From positions 62,001 through 126,000 of the forward strand of contig NZ_JAEQBW010000008.1 of the NCBI RefSeq assembly GCF_016679925.1: a stretch of DNA of 64,000 bases. Direction: 5' to 3'. The position numbers and the translations under genes are program-made. The DNA is from Marivirga aurantiaca. Lineage in GTDB: Bacteria > Bacteroidota > Bacteroidia > Cytophagales > Cyclobacteriaceae. A model generated the notes under the pieces. It was not told the origin of the DNA. It worked only from the letters and a program-made list of their open reading frames with translations, and did no database searches. Shown here piece by piece: positions 1 to 7,616 of the stretch. Position 1 is the first letter of the stretch. Every line of letters starts with the position of its first letter.

Positions 1-1118
1 ATAGTGGAAGCCGAAGAAATAAAATAAGCTTTACTAAAGCCAATATGCTCTGATAAGGCAATCAATAAAGTGTAATAAAGAATTAGGGCGAGTCCTACTA
101 AGGTGTATTGTAGTGGGTGAATTTTATTCTTACCAATAATTTCCATTAAAAACATGGAAAGGAAGCTTAAAACTATGATGAGTAATGCATATTTAGCAGT
201 GCGGGTGCTTTTCTGATATTGATCAACCGGCATGTTGAGCGTTAAGCCGAAGCTTGATTTTTCCAGATTCGGCATGTTGTTGACAAATTCCTGTCCGAAG
301 GGTCTATTAAAATGTAGTACTTTCCATTCGCCTTCAAATCCGCTTTCTGTTACATTTCTGTTTTCCGGTATAAAGTCACCCTGGAAACTAGGTGAATTCC
401 AATCTCCTTTTAAGTTTACGGTTGTGGTTTTACCGATTGGGGTAAAAAACATTCCTTTGCTTCCTTTTAAAGCAAGCTTACAGGAAAACTGAATGGCATC
501 CATTTCTTCATTGCCTTCCAAATCTACTACCAGCCCGGATAAATTATTGATGTCATCATGGTAAGGTTCTGCTACTTTTTCCTTTCCATTCACTATGATT
601 TTTGTGTTTTCTCCAATGCCTCTCATATCACTCAGGCTCACATGCATTTTAAGTTTGTCCCAGTTTACATTGGCAGCATCAATGCCCAATGCTGTCAGAT
701 TGGCTTTTGTAAAATTTCCTTTCAGGTTAAGGTCGGAATTATACACCACCACATCGAAAATACCTCTGTGAAGCGATTTTCCGTCCACATTGCCATCTAT
801 ACTTAAAGCTTGAGGAAAGAAGTATGCTGTTTTATGTTCTTTAACATATTTGAGTTCCTTCTCCACCATTATTTCTTTGATGGTATAAAAGGGCAATGAT
901 AGGTACGGGCCAATAAGTGTTTGTTGTCGCGACCATTTTTCCGTGACCTCCTGCTCTACCTCAAATTGACGTACCTGCCTTTCCCTTATCAAGTCGCTAA
1001 TAAATGATTGAGGGATAAGCAGCATTAAAATAATGAAGCCAATTGTGAGTAATTTTAGACTTACTGACTTGTTTGTCCATTCTTGAAGTTTTTCGAGTAC
1101 TGATTTTGATTCTTCCAT
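1..1118 (-). CDS. creD: CreD-family inner membrane protein (3' end cut by window edge)
   Basis: The minus strand is open from an ATG at 1116-1118 to the left edge (about 372 codons), so the C-terminus is missing. After a short cytoplasmic stretch there is one N-terminal membrane helix (LLTIGFIILMLLIPQSFI), a long extracytoplasmic region containing LSLPFYTIKE and GDFIPENR, and then hydrophobic helices beginning near ALLIIVLSFLSMFL. That layout matches the CreD/inner membrane stress-tolerance family. It lies 55 bases downstream of a winged-helix regulator and a small membrane protein on the same strand, an arrangement seen in other Bacteroidota, so the three genes are probably one operon. The cellular role of CreD in this phylum is not well defined. 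Family assignment is fairly sure; function is not. Confidence 0.82.
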   Translation of the reverse strand, partial: MEESKSVLEKLQEWTNKSVSLKLLTIGFIILMLLIPQSFISDLIRERQVRQFEVEQEVTEKWSRQQTLIGPYLSLPFYTIKEIMVEKELKYVKEHKTAYFFPQALSIDGNVDGKSLHRGIFDVVVYNSDLNLKGNFTKANLTALGIDAANVNWDKLKMHVSLSDMRGIGENTKIIVNGKEKVAEPYHDDINNLSGLVVDLEGNEEMDAIQFSCKLALKGSKGMFFTPIGKTTTVNLKGDWNSPSFQGDFIPENRNVTESGFEGEWKVLHFNRPFGQEFVNNMPNLEKSSFGLTLNMPVDQYQKSTRTAKYALLIIVLSFLSMFLMEIIGKNKIHPLQYTLVGLALILYYTLLIALSEHIGFSKAYFISSAST

Positions 1119-1173
1119 AGTTAGTTATTGATTTAAAAGTGCTTTGTATTTCAAAGTAAAAAATTAAATTTTT

Positions 1174-1467
1174 TTAGTTTTTGTTTTCTTTAATAAGATT
1201 TTCCAGGAAGGAAAGATGTGCCTGAAATGCTTCTTTTCCTGATGGAGTAGCTTTGTAAGTGGTTTGCGTTTTTCTGCCTACAAAGGATTTCTGTACGGTA
1301 ATAAATTCTTGCTTTTCCAGCGATTTCAAATGCGAGGCAAGATTCCCATCAGTCACTTCTAAAAGTTCCTTAAAGGAATTGAAGTCGTACTCTTCATTTA
1401 CCATCAATACAGACATGATACGAAGCCGCACAACATTTTCAAACGCTTTGTCAAATTGTTTTTTCAA
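1174..1467 (-). CDS. Winged-helix transcriptional regulator (HTH_34/MarR-like)
   Basis: This 97-residue protein has the whole pattern of the short winged-helix family: FENVVRLRIMSVL, then a recognition-helix region TDGNLASHLKSLEKQ and a wing with KSFVGRKTQTTYKATPSGK. The start is a TTG that directly follows the TAA stop of the upstream membrane protein gene, which implies translational coupling. The first internal ATG (codon 18) would remove helix 1. The protein probably controls its own operon, which includes the upstream membrane protein and creD, but no operator is evident. The ligand or signal is unknown. Confidence 0.88.
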   Translation of the reverse strand: MKKQFDKAFENVVRLRIMSVLMVNEEYDFNSFKELLEVTDGNLASHLKSLEKQEFITVQKSFVGRKTQTTYKATPSGKEAFQAHLSFLENLIKENKN

Positions 1468-2082
1468 TTATCTGTCGTATTTTAAATACATAGTAATACC
1501 ATACACAATGTGCAAAACGCCAAAACCAAGCGACCAGAAAATTAAGCCGTAACCAGGGAAGAAAGCAGATAATATTCCCAATGCAATTTGGCAGTAAGCC
1601 AGGTATTTGATATCGCTTAACGTAAAATGAGAAGCATTTAATAGCGCCATTCCATAAAATATGAGTGTAGCCGGAGCAACTATTATAAGATAGCCTCTTA
1701 AAATAAGTGCTAAGGTAAAAAAGCCACCTACAATTATTGGTATGAATAAGGAGAAAAGGAACCTTTTGCTGGTAGTGCTCCAAAACTTAGTATTGTTTTT
1801 TTGAGTTTTCTTTTTGGTAAGGTAAATTCCTGTACCTACGGAAAGCACTAAAACGATGATAGCAGTAACAATAAGCTTCAGCAATATTTGCTCATCATTT
1901 ACATAGGAAATCCTGAAACCAAAAGGAGAATTGGGGTAATACACCCAATAGTAAGCCAAAGCTGAGGCTATTAAAGCATAAATACCTGCCATTACACCGG
2001 ACATTCCGCTGAGAGAAATAAAGCGGGTGCTCCTTTCCATAATGGCTTTTATTTCAGATAATTCTTTTTGAGGTGTGTTCAT
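1468..2082 (-). CDS. Small polytopic membrane protein, first gene of the creD operon
   Basis: This 204-residue protein has about five or six hydrophobic segments (for example SGVMAGIYALIASALAYYW, LIVTAIIVLVLSVGTGIYL and FSLFIPIIVGGFFTLALIL). The N-terminal soluble stretch reads MNTPQKELSEIKAIMERS. Proteins of this type are commonly encoded just before a short winged-helix regulator in Bacteroidota. The stop codon abuts the TTG start of that regulator. I recognise no catalytic motif. It may sense a membrane signal for the regulator, but that rests only on context. Confidence 0.8.
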   Translation of the reverse strand: MNTPQKELSEIKAIMERSTRFISLSGMSGVMAGIYALIASALAYYWVYYPNSPFGFRISYVNDEQILLKLIVTAIIVLVLSVGTGIYLTKKKTQKNNTKFWSTTSKRFLFSLFIPIIVGGFFTLALILRGYLIIVAPATLIFYGMALLNASHFTLSDIKYLAYCQIALGILSAFFPGYGLIFWSLGFGVLHIVYGITMYLKYDR

Positions 2083-2378
2083 TGCAAAAGTACTTTGAAA
2101 AACAAAGTAAGTATAATAGTTTTATATTTACAAGATTGTTTAAAAGAATTTATAGATGACACCAATCTTCAACGAATACAGACTGCAGATTTCTTTACCT
2201 ATTATAAATCCTGTTAAAATTACTGGAAGAAGATACTTTTAGTGAAAATTAGAATAGGAGGTTGATAAGAGTAAGTGAGATAGAAGCTCCAGGAGGGTAT
2301 CTAAAGCTGAGAGAACCGATCTGGTTTGTAGATTGATCCGTGATTTTAAAACACCTTTCATTCTCCAAAACCCAAAAA
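2083..2378. other. Intergenic stretch without a recognised gene
   Basis: These bases lie between the start of the small membrane protein gene (minus) and the displaced tRNA-fMet 3'-end copy. I see no credible reading frame, RNA or strong hairpin here. The promoter of the creD operon should be at the left end, but I could not identify a convincing TAnnTTTG box. Confidence 0.5.
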
Positions 2379-2434
2379 GCACAAAAAAAAGGTTAACCAT
2401 TTCTGATTAACCTTTTGTAGTAGCTAGAGCAGGA
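2379..2434 (-). repeat. Displaced copy of the tRNA-fMet 3' end plus its terminator
   Basis: This 56-base segment matches 2839-2893 except for one extra A and two substitutions. It carries the last 14 or so bases of the tRNA (end of the T arm, acceptor strand and discriminator, with one change in the acceptor) followed by the same hairpin and T-run. It is not a functional tRNA. It sits just beyond the GIY-YIG gene, so the two copies flank that gene in direct orientation like the ends of an element inserted at a tRNA 3' end. Confidence 0.85.
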
Positions 2435-2496
2435 TGCTGACGAAGCAAAGCTTGTCAGCATCAAGACAATTTCTGCCAATAGCAGAAATTCGTCTT
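2435..2496. repeat. Two adjacent inverted repeats next to the displaced tRNA end
   Basis: The first arm pair is TGCTGAC (2435-2441) with GTCAGCA (2454-2460), with a further short palindrome AAGCAAAGCTT inside. The second is AATTTCTGC (2468-2476) with GCAGAAATT (2482-2490), extended by AAGAC and GTCTT around a one-base bulge. They lie between the GIY-YIG stop codon and the tRNA-end copy. They could fold in RNA transcribed from the tRNA/GIY-YIG side or mark the end of an inserted element. No open frame covers them. Confidence 0.7.
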
Positions 2497-2522
2497 GGCT
2501 CGGACAGTGTTAATAATCAAGA

Positions 2523-2822
2523 CTAAGTCAGCTTTTGTAGGAACAATAATATCTCCTGTTCAGCTATATCTTCCTTATACTTAAGCATGAAGCGAATAAG
2601 CCTTTCTCTTGAAAGATTTTTTAATTTAGTTTCCAATTTTAGTGATTCAGACCGGGTTTCTTTAATTGTAGACCACATCAATCTCCATGGAGTGCCGTTT
2701 TGGGTAAATTTTTCAATACCCTTATTATGTCTTTTCAATCTGTCATTTAAATCTTTTGTTTGACCCCGATAGAATTGATCAATTTTTTCAGAATAAAGGA
2801 TATAAACAGTATACTTTACCAT
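2523..2822 (-). CDS. GIY-YIG (URI) endonuclease-domain protein
   Basis: This 99-residue single-domain protein has the GIY-YIG fold pattern: YTVYILYSEKIDQFYRGQT (with Arg in place of the usual Ile of YIG), RLKRHNKG, then TPWRLMW and a conserved glutamate near KLETKLK. UvrC-like GIY-YIG domains cut one or both DNA strands; the stand-alone forms are poorly characterised. It starts 22 bases after the tRNA-fMet terminator and is bracketed by two copies of the tRNA 3' end. This placement suggests that the nuclease is, or was, the mobility enzyme of a very small element, but that is inference. The catalytic residues appear largely present. Confidence 0.88.
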   Translation of the reverse strand: MVKYTVYILYSEKIDQFYRGQTKDLNDRLKRHNKGIEKFTQNGTPWRLMWSTIKETRSESLKLETKLKNLSRERLIRFMLKYKEDIAEQEILLFLQKLT

Positions 2823-2838
2823 TTTCTAAAAATAATAC

Positions 2839-2879
2839 GCACAAAAAAAGGTTAACCGTTTCTGATTAACCTTTTGTAG

Positions 2880-2893
<14 letters not shown>
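2839..2893 (-). repeat. tRNA-fMet 3' end plus terminator (intact copy of a direct repeat)
   Basis: This segment is the functional partner of 2379-2434: the last 14 or so bases of the initiator tRNA, its terminator hairpin and the T-run. Similarity begins inside the T arm and ends just past the T-run. It defines the right end of a repeat pair about 460 bases apart that encloses the GIY-YIG gene. Confidence 0.85.
2844..2875 (-). terminator. Rho-independent terminator of tRNA-fMet
   Basis: Read on the minus strand, AAAAGGTTAA pairs with TTAACCTTTT around a ten-base loop and runs into seven T. It follows the tRNA within a few bases. The same hairpin is present in the displaced copy at about 2384-2415. 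Confidence 0.8.
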
Positions 2894-2952
<59 letters not shown>

Positions 2953-3017
2953 ATATAAACGCCTTTGATTTCTACACCTTTTCACATAATATCTTGATGT
3001 TTCCCTCAAAAGGAATA

Positions 3018-3047
3018 CAAAGGTAACTCAAAGTTTCGAAAAATCAA
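3018..3047 (-). promoter_or_regulatory. Bacteroidota-type promoter of tRNA-fMet
   Basis: On the minus strand a TTG at 3045-3047 is followed after 19 bases by TACCTTTG (3018-3025). This matches the -33 TTG and -7 TAnnTTTG consensus of the phylum's primary sigma factor. Transcription would start about 60 bases before the tRNA. Confidence 0.6.
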
Positions 3048-3048
3048 G

Positions 3049-3056
3049 TACCTTTG
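3049..3056 (+). promoter_or_regulatory. Candidate -7 box for era
   Basis: TACCTTTG on the plus strand, just outside the -33 of the divergent tRNA promoter, fits the TAnnTTTG consensus. No clear -33 element lies 19 bases upstream. It would give an era leader of about 110 bases containing the hairpin at 3091-3117. Confidence 0.4.
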
Positions 3057-3090
3057 CAAAAGAAATTTTAATTTCGATTAGTTAAGGCAA

Positions 3091-3117
3091 TTTTCCTTCT
3101 CTCTTGGAGAAGGAAAA
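3091..3117 (+). repeat. Hairpin in the era leader
   Basis: TTTTCCTTCTC (3091-3101) and GAGAAGGAAAA (3107-3117) form an 11-base-pair perfect stem with a five-base loop. The downstream bases AAGGTTGAGG do not form a U-run, so it is not a standard terminator. It resembles short palindromic intergenic repeats of this phylum, though a genome-wide search would be needed to call it a repeat family. Confidence 0.55.
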
Positions 3118-3174
3118 AAGGTTGAGGTTTAAAACAAAAGCTTAACTAAACGAAATTGAAAGAATTATTTATTA

Positions 3175-4059
3175 ATGGAAGAAAAAACACATAAAGCCGG
3201 CTATGTCAGCATTGTAGGAAAACCTAATGTAGGAAAATCTACTTTGATGAATGCCTTGGTAGGGGAGCGACTCTCCATTATCACATCAAAAGCGCAAACT
3301 ACCCGGCACAGGATCATGGGCATCCTCAGTGGGGAAGATTTTCAAATCGTTTATTCTGATACACCGGGTATATTGAAACCACAGTACGAGCTGCACCAAT
3401 TCATGATGCGTTTTGTGAAAAGCTCTCTGGAAGATGCTGATGTATTACTTTTCGTAACGGATTTGTACGAGAAATACGAGGAAGGCGATACTTTAATTGA
3501 CACTATTGCCAATGCGGACATTCCCACTATTTTGATCATGAATAAAATTGATCAGTCAAAGGGAAGTCAGGCAGAGGATAAAATGAAATACTGGGCTGAA
3601 ATTATTAAGCCGGATCATCAGATAATGATTTCTGCTTTGGAGGAAATTAATATCAATGAACTATTTAAGATGCTGCTTGATTTAATGCCTGAGCACCCGG
3701 CTTATTTTCCTAAAGAAGAACTGACAGATAAACCTGAAAAATTTTTCGTGGAGGAAATAATCAGGGAAAAGATTTTTAAAAACTATAAAAAAGAAGTGCC
3801 CTACAGTTGTGAGGTAGTGGTTACTGAATTTAAGGAGGATGAAAAAATCATCCGGATAAGAGCGGAGATTTATGTAGAGCGTAAATCGCAGAAAGGAATA
3901 ATAATAGGTAAAGGGGGAGAAGCTCTTAAAAAAGTTGGGATTGAGTCAAGAGGAGAGCTTGAAACATTCTTTGCCAAACAGGTGCACCTGGAAACTTTTG
4001 TAAAGGTAGAGCAGGACTGGAGAAAAAAAGACCTGAAGTTAAAAAGATTCGGGTATTAA
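3175..4059 (+). CDS. era: GTPase Era
   Basis: This 294-residue protein has the expected length and both Era domains. The N-terminal GTPase has the P-loop GKPNVGKST (residues 15-23), a switch II DTPG and the NKID specificity motif. The C-terminal KH domain has GIIIGKGGEALKKVG. Era binds the 3' end of 16S rRNA during assembly of the small ribosomal subunit. It is followed by a four-helix-bundle gene and then by der, another ribosome-assembly GTPase. The three are on the same strand, but gaps of about 70-110 bases leave co-transcription uncertain. Confidence 0.97.
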   Translation: MEEKTHKAGYVSIVGKPNVGKSTLMNALVGERLSIITSKAQTTRHRIMGILSGEDFQIVYSDTPGILKPQYELHQFMMRFVKSSLEDADVLLFVTDLYEKYEEGDTLIDTIANADIPTILIMNKIDQSKGSQAEDKMKYWAEIIKPDHQIMISALEEININELFKMLLDLMPEHPAYFPKEELTDKPEKFFVEEIIREKIFKNYKKEVPYSCEVVVTEFKEDEKIIRIRAEIYVERKSQKGIIIGKGGEALKKVGIESRGELETFFAKQVHLETFVKVEQDWRKKDLKLKRFGY

Positions 4060-4079
4060 TTACTAATTGATAATGAGAG

Positions 4080-4091
4080 AATTACGAATTA
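4080..4091 (+). repeat. Left inverted-repeat arm beside the four-helix-bundle gene
   Basis: AATTACGAATTA here is the exact reverse complement of TAATTCGTAATT at 4574-4585. The pair brackets the four-helix-bundle gene, and both sides are rich in related AATTA/TAATT motifs. Its low complexity makes chance similarity possible. Confidence 0.5.
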
Positions 4092-4166
4092 GTTGATTGG
4101 AAGATTGAAGTTTTATTTTAATATTAGAATACAGAGTCTTAATCTTAATTTAGAAACTTCAGGGAA

Positions 4167-4523
4167 ATGAAATCAAATAATGTAATTCAAGAAAAAAGTT
4201 ATCAGTTTGCACTTGATATAATTAAAATAGCCCAATTGTTGAAGAAGGATACTCACTTTGAAATTTCAACTCAACTTTTGAAAGCAGGAACATCTATTGG
4301 AGCTAATGTGGAGGAAGCGATTGGTGGGCAATCTAGAAGAGATTTTTTTGCTAAGCTAGCTATCTCTTATAAGGAATCAAGAGAATCACATTACTGGCTA
4401 AGATTGATAAGAGATTCAGGATTTTTAGAATTAACCCGAGCAAATGAGATGATCTTAAGATGTGAGGAAATAATGAAGATTATAGGCTCAATTCAAAAAA
4501 CAATGAAAGAAAAGGGATTGTAA
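4167..4523 (+). CDS. Four-helix-bundle protein (23S rRNA intervening-sequence protein family)
   Basis: This 118-residue, all-helical protein matches the four-helix-bundle family first found in 23S rRNA intervening sequences. Diagnostic pieces are SYQFALDIIKIAQLLKK, AGTSIGANVEEAIGGQSRRDFFAKL and SYKESRESHYWLRLI. The family forms pentamers and has no established enzymatic role. Here it is a stand-alone gene between era and der, bracketed by short inverted AATTACGAATTA repeats, which suggests it arrived as a small insert. There is no rRNA nearby. Confidence 0.9.
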   Translation: MKSNNVIQEKSYQFALDIIKIAQLLKKDTHFEISTQLLKAGTSIGANVEEAIGGQSRRDFFAKLAISYKESRESHYWLRLIRDSGFLELTRANEMILRCEEIMKIIGSIQKTMKEKGL

Positions 4524-4573
4524 TTCAAATGTAATTTTTATAATGATGATCAAATTCCTAATTAAAAAATTAA

Positions 4574-4585
4574 TAATTCGTAATT
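4574..4585 (+). repeat. Right inverted-repeat arm beside the four-helix-bundle gene
   Basis: TAATTCGTAATT is the exact reverse complement of 4080-4091. It lies about 50 bases after the four-helix-bundle stop codon and just before the der start. Same caveat of low complexity. Confidence 0.5.
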
Positions 4586-4592
4586 AAATAGA

Positions 4593-5897
4593 ATGTCAAA
4601 TATAGTAGCAATAGTGGGTAGGCCCAATGTAGGTAAATCTACCTTTTTTAATAGATTGGTTGAAAAGAAGCAGGCCATCATGGATAATGAATCGGGTGTG
4701 ACCCGTGACAGGCAATATGGTGAAGCTCAGTGGAACGGCAAAAAATTCACTGTGATTGATACAGGTGGATATGTGACCGGATCCGAGGATGTTTTTGAAT
4801 CTGAAATTAGAAAGCAGGTATTGGAAGCATTGAATGAGGCGGCTGTCATTTTATTTATGGTGGATTGCCATACAGGCTTGACAGGACTTGATAAAGATTT
4901 TGCCAGGATAGTGCGCGAAGTAAACAAACCTGTTTTTGTGGTGGCCAATAAGGCAGACAGCCTTGAGAAAAGCTATACAGCCGGGGAATTTTACGCCATG
5001 GGATTTGATGAGGTATTTCCTATTTCATCTGCCAGTGGATCAGGTACAGGGGAAATTTTGGATGAGGTAGTCAAGATTCTGGAGTCAGATCATGAAGACC
5101 CGTACGAAGGAATACCGAGAATTGCCATTCTGGGAAGACCTAACGCAGGTAAATCATCTTTTTTGAATGCATTGGTAGGCAGGGAACGCACAATTGTAAC
5201 CGACATTGCAGGTACTACAAGGGACTCCATTAATACGCATTATAAGCTATATGGTAAAGATTTCATCCTCACAGATACCGCAGGTTTAAGAAAGAAAACT
5301 AAATTAAAAGATGATATAGAATTTTATTCTACCATCAGGGCCATTCAGGCTTTACAGGATAGCGATGTTTGTATAGTTGTGATTGATGCAGAACGAGGTT
5401 TCGAAGCACAGGACATGCAGATCATTTCATTGGCCCATAAATACAAGAAAGGGATCATGATTATGGTGAATAAGTGGGATTTGATTGAGAAAGATGGCAA
5501 AACCCATGATAAATTCAAGAAGGAGATTCAGGAAAAATTAGGGCCACTGAATTATATTCCCATTATTTTTACTTCTGTTATTCAAAAACAAAGAATTTTC
5601 CAGGCGATAGAGATGGCAATGAAAATTTGTGAAAGCAGACATGAAAAAGTAACGACTTCAGCACTTAATGAGGTGATGTTGAAGGAAATAGAAAAGTACC
5701 CGCCACCGGCTTTAAAAGGGAAGCATATTAAAATAAAATATATTACCCAATTGCCAACTTATACGCCATGTTTTGCATTTTTCTGTAATTTGCCTCAATA
5801 CATCAAAACTCCGTATGAGCGTTTTCTGGAAAACAGATTAAGGGAGAATTTTGACTTTGAAGGGGTACCTATCAAACTTGTGTTTAGAAAAAAATAA
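4593..5897 (+). CDS. der: GTPase Der (EngA)
   Basis: This 434-residue protein has two tandem GTPase domains, the hallmark of Der. The first P-loop GRPNVGKST is at residues 9-17, followed by DTGGY and NKAD; the second P-loop GRPNAGKSS is followed by DTAGLRKK and NKWD. The C-terminus carries the KH-like domain (KHIKIKYITQLPTYTPCF and a final FEGVPIKLVFRKK). Der acts in maturation of the 50S ribosomal subunit. Its length and motifs are normal. The upstream four-helix-bundle gene separates it from era. Confidence 0.97.
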   Translation: MSNIVAIVGRPNVGKSTFFNRLVEKKQAIMDNESGVTRDRQYGEAQWNGKKFTVIDTGGYVTGSEDVFESEIRKQVLEALNEAAVILFMVDCHTGLTGLDKDFARIVREVNKPVFVVANKADSLEKSYTAGEFYAMGFDEVFPISSASGSGTGEILDEVVKILESDHEDPYEGIPRIAILGRPNAGKSSFLNALVGRERTIVTDIAGTTRDSINTHYKLYGKDFILTDTAGLRKKTKLKDDIEFYSTIRAIQALQDSDVCIVVIDAERGFEAQDMQIISLAHKYKKGIMIMVNKWDLIEKDGKTHDKFKKEIQEKLGPLNYIPIIFTSVIQKQRIFQAIEMAMKICESRHEKVTTSALNEVMLKEIEKYPPPALKGKHIKIKYITQLPTYTPCFAFFCNLPQYIKTPYERFLENRLRENFDFEGVPIKLVFRKK

Positions 5898-5929
5898 CTC
5901 AACAATTCACAAATGTTTGAATATTTATA

Positions 5930-5937
5930 TACCTTTG
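5930..5937 (+). promoter_or_regulatory. Candidate -7 box for the acidic lipoprotein gene
   Basis: TACCTTTG matches TAnnTTTG and lies 31 bases before the ATG at 5968. No TTG is found at the ideal -33 spacing, so support is partial. Confidence 0.4.
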
Positions 5938-5967
5938 GATCATTATAAACCATAATCCGATTAAACT

Positions 5968-6219
5968 ATGAAAAAGTTATTCACAATGTTTATGCTTGCT
6001 GCTTTCACATTTGCAGTAGTTGCATGTGACAACAAAAGCGAAAAAGAAGAAGCTGCTGATCAAATTGAAGAGTCAACTGAGGAAATCGGTGACGCTATCG
6101 AAGATGCAGCTGAAGAAACTGGTGAGGCTATCGATGAAGCTGCTGAGGAAACTCAAGATGCAATCGAGCAAGGAGCTGATACTATTCAAAATGATACTGA
6201 AGAAGTTATCGAAGAGTAA
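5968..6219 (+). CDS. Small acidic repeat lipoprotein
   Basis: This 83-residue protein begins with a lipoprotein signal ending in the lipobox VVAC (Cys20). The mature part is almost entirely Glu, Ala, Asp, Thr and Ile in imperfect repeats such as EEIGDAIEDAAEETGEAIDE, which should form one long acidic amphipathic helix. Similar short EA-rich proteins occur widely in Bacteroidota, but none that I know of has an assigned function. It has its own likely promoter and a strong terminator, so it is probably a single-gene unit. A basic 72-codon frame inside it (6020-6238) is an overlap artefact. Confidence 0.85.
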   Translation: MKKLFTMFMLAAFTFAVVACDNKSEKEEAADQIEESTEEIGDAIEDAAEETGEAIDEAAEETQDAIEQGADTIQNDTEEVIEE

Positions 6220-6240
6220 GATCATCTTGAAATTCTAATA

Positions 6241-6270
6241 AAAAAGCCGAAATTAATTTCGGCTTTTTTT
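6241..6270 (+). terminator. Bidirectional terminator between the acidic lipoprotein and ilvA
   Basis: AAAAAGCCGAAA and TTTCGGCTTTTT form a 12-base-pair stem with loop TTAA and run into T on the plus strand. Because of its symmetry it also ends in a T-run on the minus strand, where ilvA ends at 6316. It can therefore serve both convergent genes. Confidence 0.85.
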
Positions 6271-6315
6271 GTGCCCTTTTCAATGTTAAGAAATTGTATT
6301 TTTTAAATATTGGCT

Positions 6316-7581
6316 TTAAACCAATAAATTCATCAGGTATTCTTTGCTGTTTAAATAATCACCATAAAATCCTGACGCTTTCATTCTACTTACTAGCTGC
6401 TCAAAATCTTCGGATCTTTTCAACTCAATTCCCACTACAGCAGCGCCTGTCTCCCTGGAATTCTTTTTAGTATATTCAAAATGAGTAATGTCATCATCAG
6501 GCCCTAAAACATGTCCTACAAATTGCTTCAATGCCCCGGCTCGTTGAGGGAATTTCACGATGAAATAATGTTTTAAACCTCTGTAAAGTAAAGCTCTTTC
6601 CTTTATTTCTTCAGTACGGGTAATGTCGTTATTGCTTCCACTTATTACGCACACTACATTTTTGCCAACTATTTCCTCCCGATATTGCTCCAGCACAGCT
6701 ATTGATAATGCACCTGCGGGTTCTACCACTATGGCATCTTTATTATACATTTGAAGAATGATTTCACAAATTTTCCCTTCATCTACAGTAACAACTTCAG
6801 AAAGGTTTTTTTGGCAAATCTCAAAATTTAAGTCCCCCACTTTCTTAACAGCTGCCCCATCAACAAATTTTTCAATCTGATCCAGTTCTGTATTATAACC
6901 ATTTTCAAGAGATTTTTTCATGGCCGGAGCACCTGCCGGCTCTACTCCAATAATTTTAGTGTCAGGTGAAAAGGCTTTGAAAATTGTGCTTACACCAGCC
7001 GATAATCCGCCACCACCAATTGGCAGAAATAAATAATCAATAGTTGATTCAGTTTGATCCAATATTTCCAAGCCTACGGTAGCTTGTCCCTCAATTACCT
7101 TGGGATCATTGAATGGATGGATAAACAAGGTATTCTCTTTTTTGCAATGTTCTCTTGCAGCAAAATAGGCGTCATCAAATGTGTCTCCAATAAGTATGAT
7201 CTCTACATAATCTTCACCAAACATTCTTACCTGCTCAATTTTTTGTTTAGGGGTAGGGGCTGGCATGAAGATAGTGCCTCGCACTTTCAAAAGCTGACAA
7301 GAAAATGCCACCCCCTGAGCGTGATTTCCGGCACTTGCACAAACAATTCCTTTCCCCAATTCCGATTGATCTAAAGAACTGATTTTATTATAAGCGCCTC
7401 TTATTTTGTAGGAGCGTACGGTTTGTAAATCTTCCCTTTTAAAAAGTATATTGGCATTATAAGCTTTGGACAAAGCAATATTTTGCATCAAAGGTGTGTG
7501 CAATGCTACACCTTTTAATTTATCAGCTGCTTTTTGTATGTCCTTTATATGAGGATAGTAGCTTGTTGATGTTTCAATCAT
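6316..7581 (-). CDS. ilvA: Threonine dehydratase, biosynthetic (IlvA)
   Basis: This 421-residue enzyme deaminates threonine to 2-oxobutanoate, the first committed step to isoleucine. The PLP lysine lies in SYKIRGAYNK (Lys59), and the phosphate-binding glycine loop is GGGGLSAGV. The C-terminal 90 or so residues (from about HYFIVKFPQRAGALKQF) form an ACT-like regulatory domain typical of the biosynthetic form. It is the last gene of the leu/ilv run, 93 bases after ilvC with a strong hairpin in the gap. Biosynthetic rather than catabolic function is supported by both the domain and the operon. Confidence 0.95.
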   Translation of the reverse strand: MIETSTSYYPHIKDIQKAADKLKGVALHTPLMQNIALSKAYNANILFKREDLQTVRSYKIRGAYNKISSLDQSELGKGIVCASAGNHAQGVAFSCQLLKVRGTIFMPAPTPKQKIEQVRMFGEDYVEIILIGDTFDDAYFAAREHCKKENTLFIHPFNDPKVIEGQATVGLEILDQTESTIDYLFLPIGGGGLSAGVSTIFKAFSPDTKIIGVEPAGAPAMKKSLENGYNTELDQIEKFVDGAAVKKVGDLNFEICQKNLSEVVTVDEGKICEIILQMYNKDAIVVEPAGALSIAVLEQYREEIVGKNVVCVISGSNNDITRTEEIKERALLYRGLKHYFIVKFPQRAGALKQFVGHVLGPDDDITHFEYTKKNSRETGAAVVGIELKRSEDFEQLVSRMKASGFYGDYLNSKEYLMNLLV

Positions 7582-7616
7582 TTGAAAATATGTTGAGTAT
7601 TAATCGATGACCTTTT

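Noticed and set aside
232-806. Two plus-strand open frames
   Set aside because: They are antisense shadows of creD, whose minus-strand frame is continuous and recognisable here.
4167-4523. 23S rRNA intervening sequence
   Set aside because: The protein belongs to that family, but no rRNA sequence flanks it.
6020-6238. A 72-codon basic frame inside the acidic lipoprotein gene
   Set aside because: It lies in another frame of the same repeats. Lys/Leu-rich content results from reading GAA-rich repeats out of frame.
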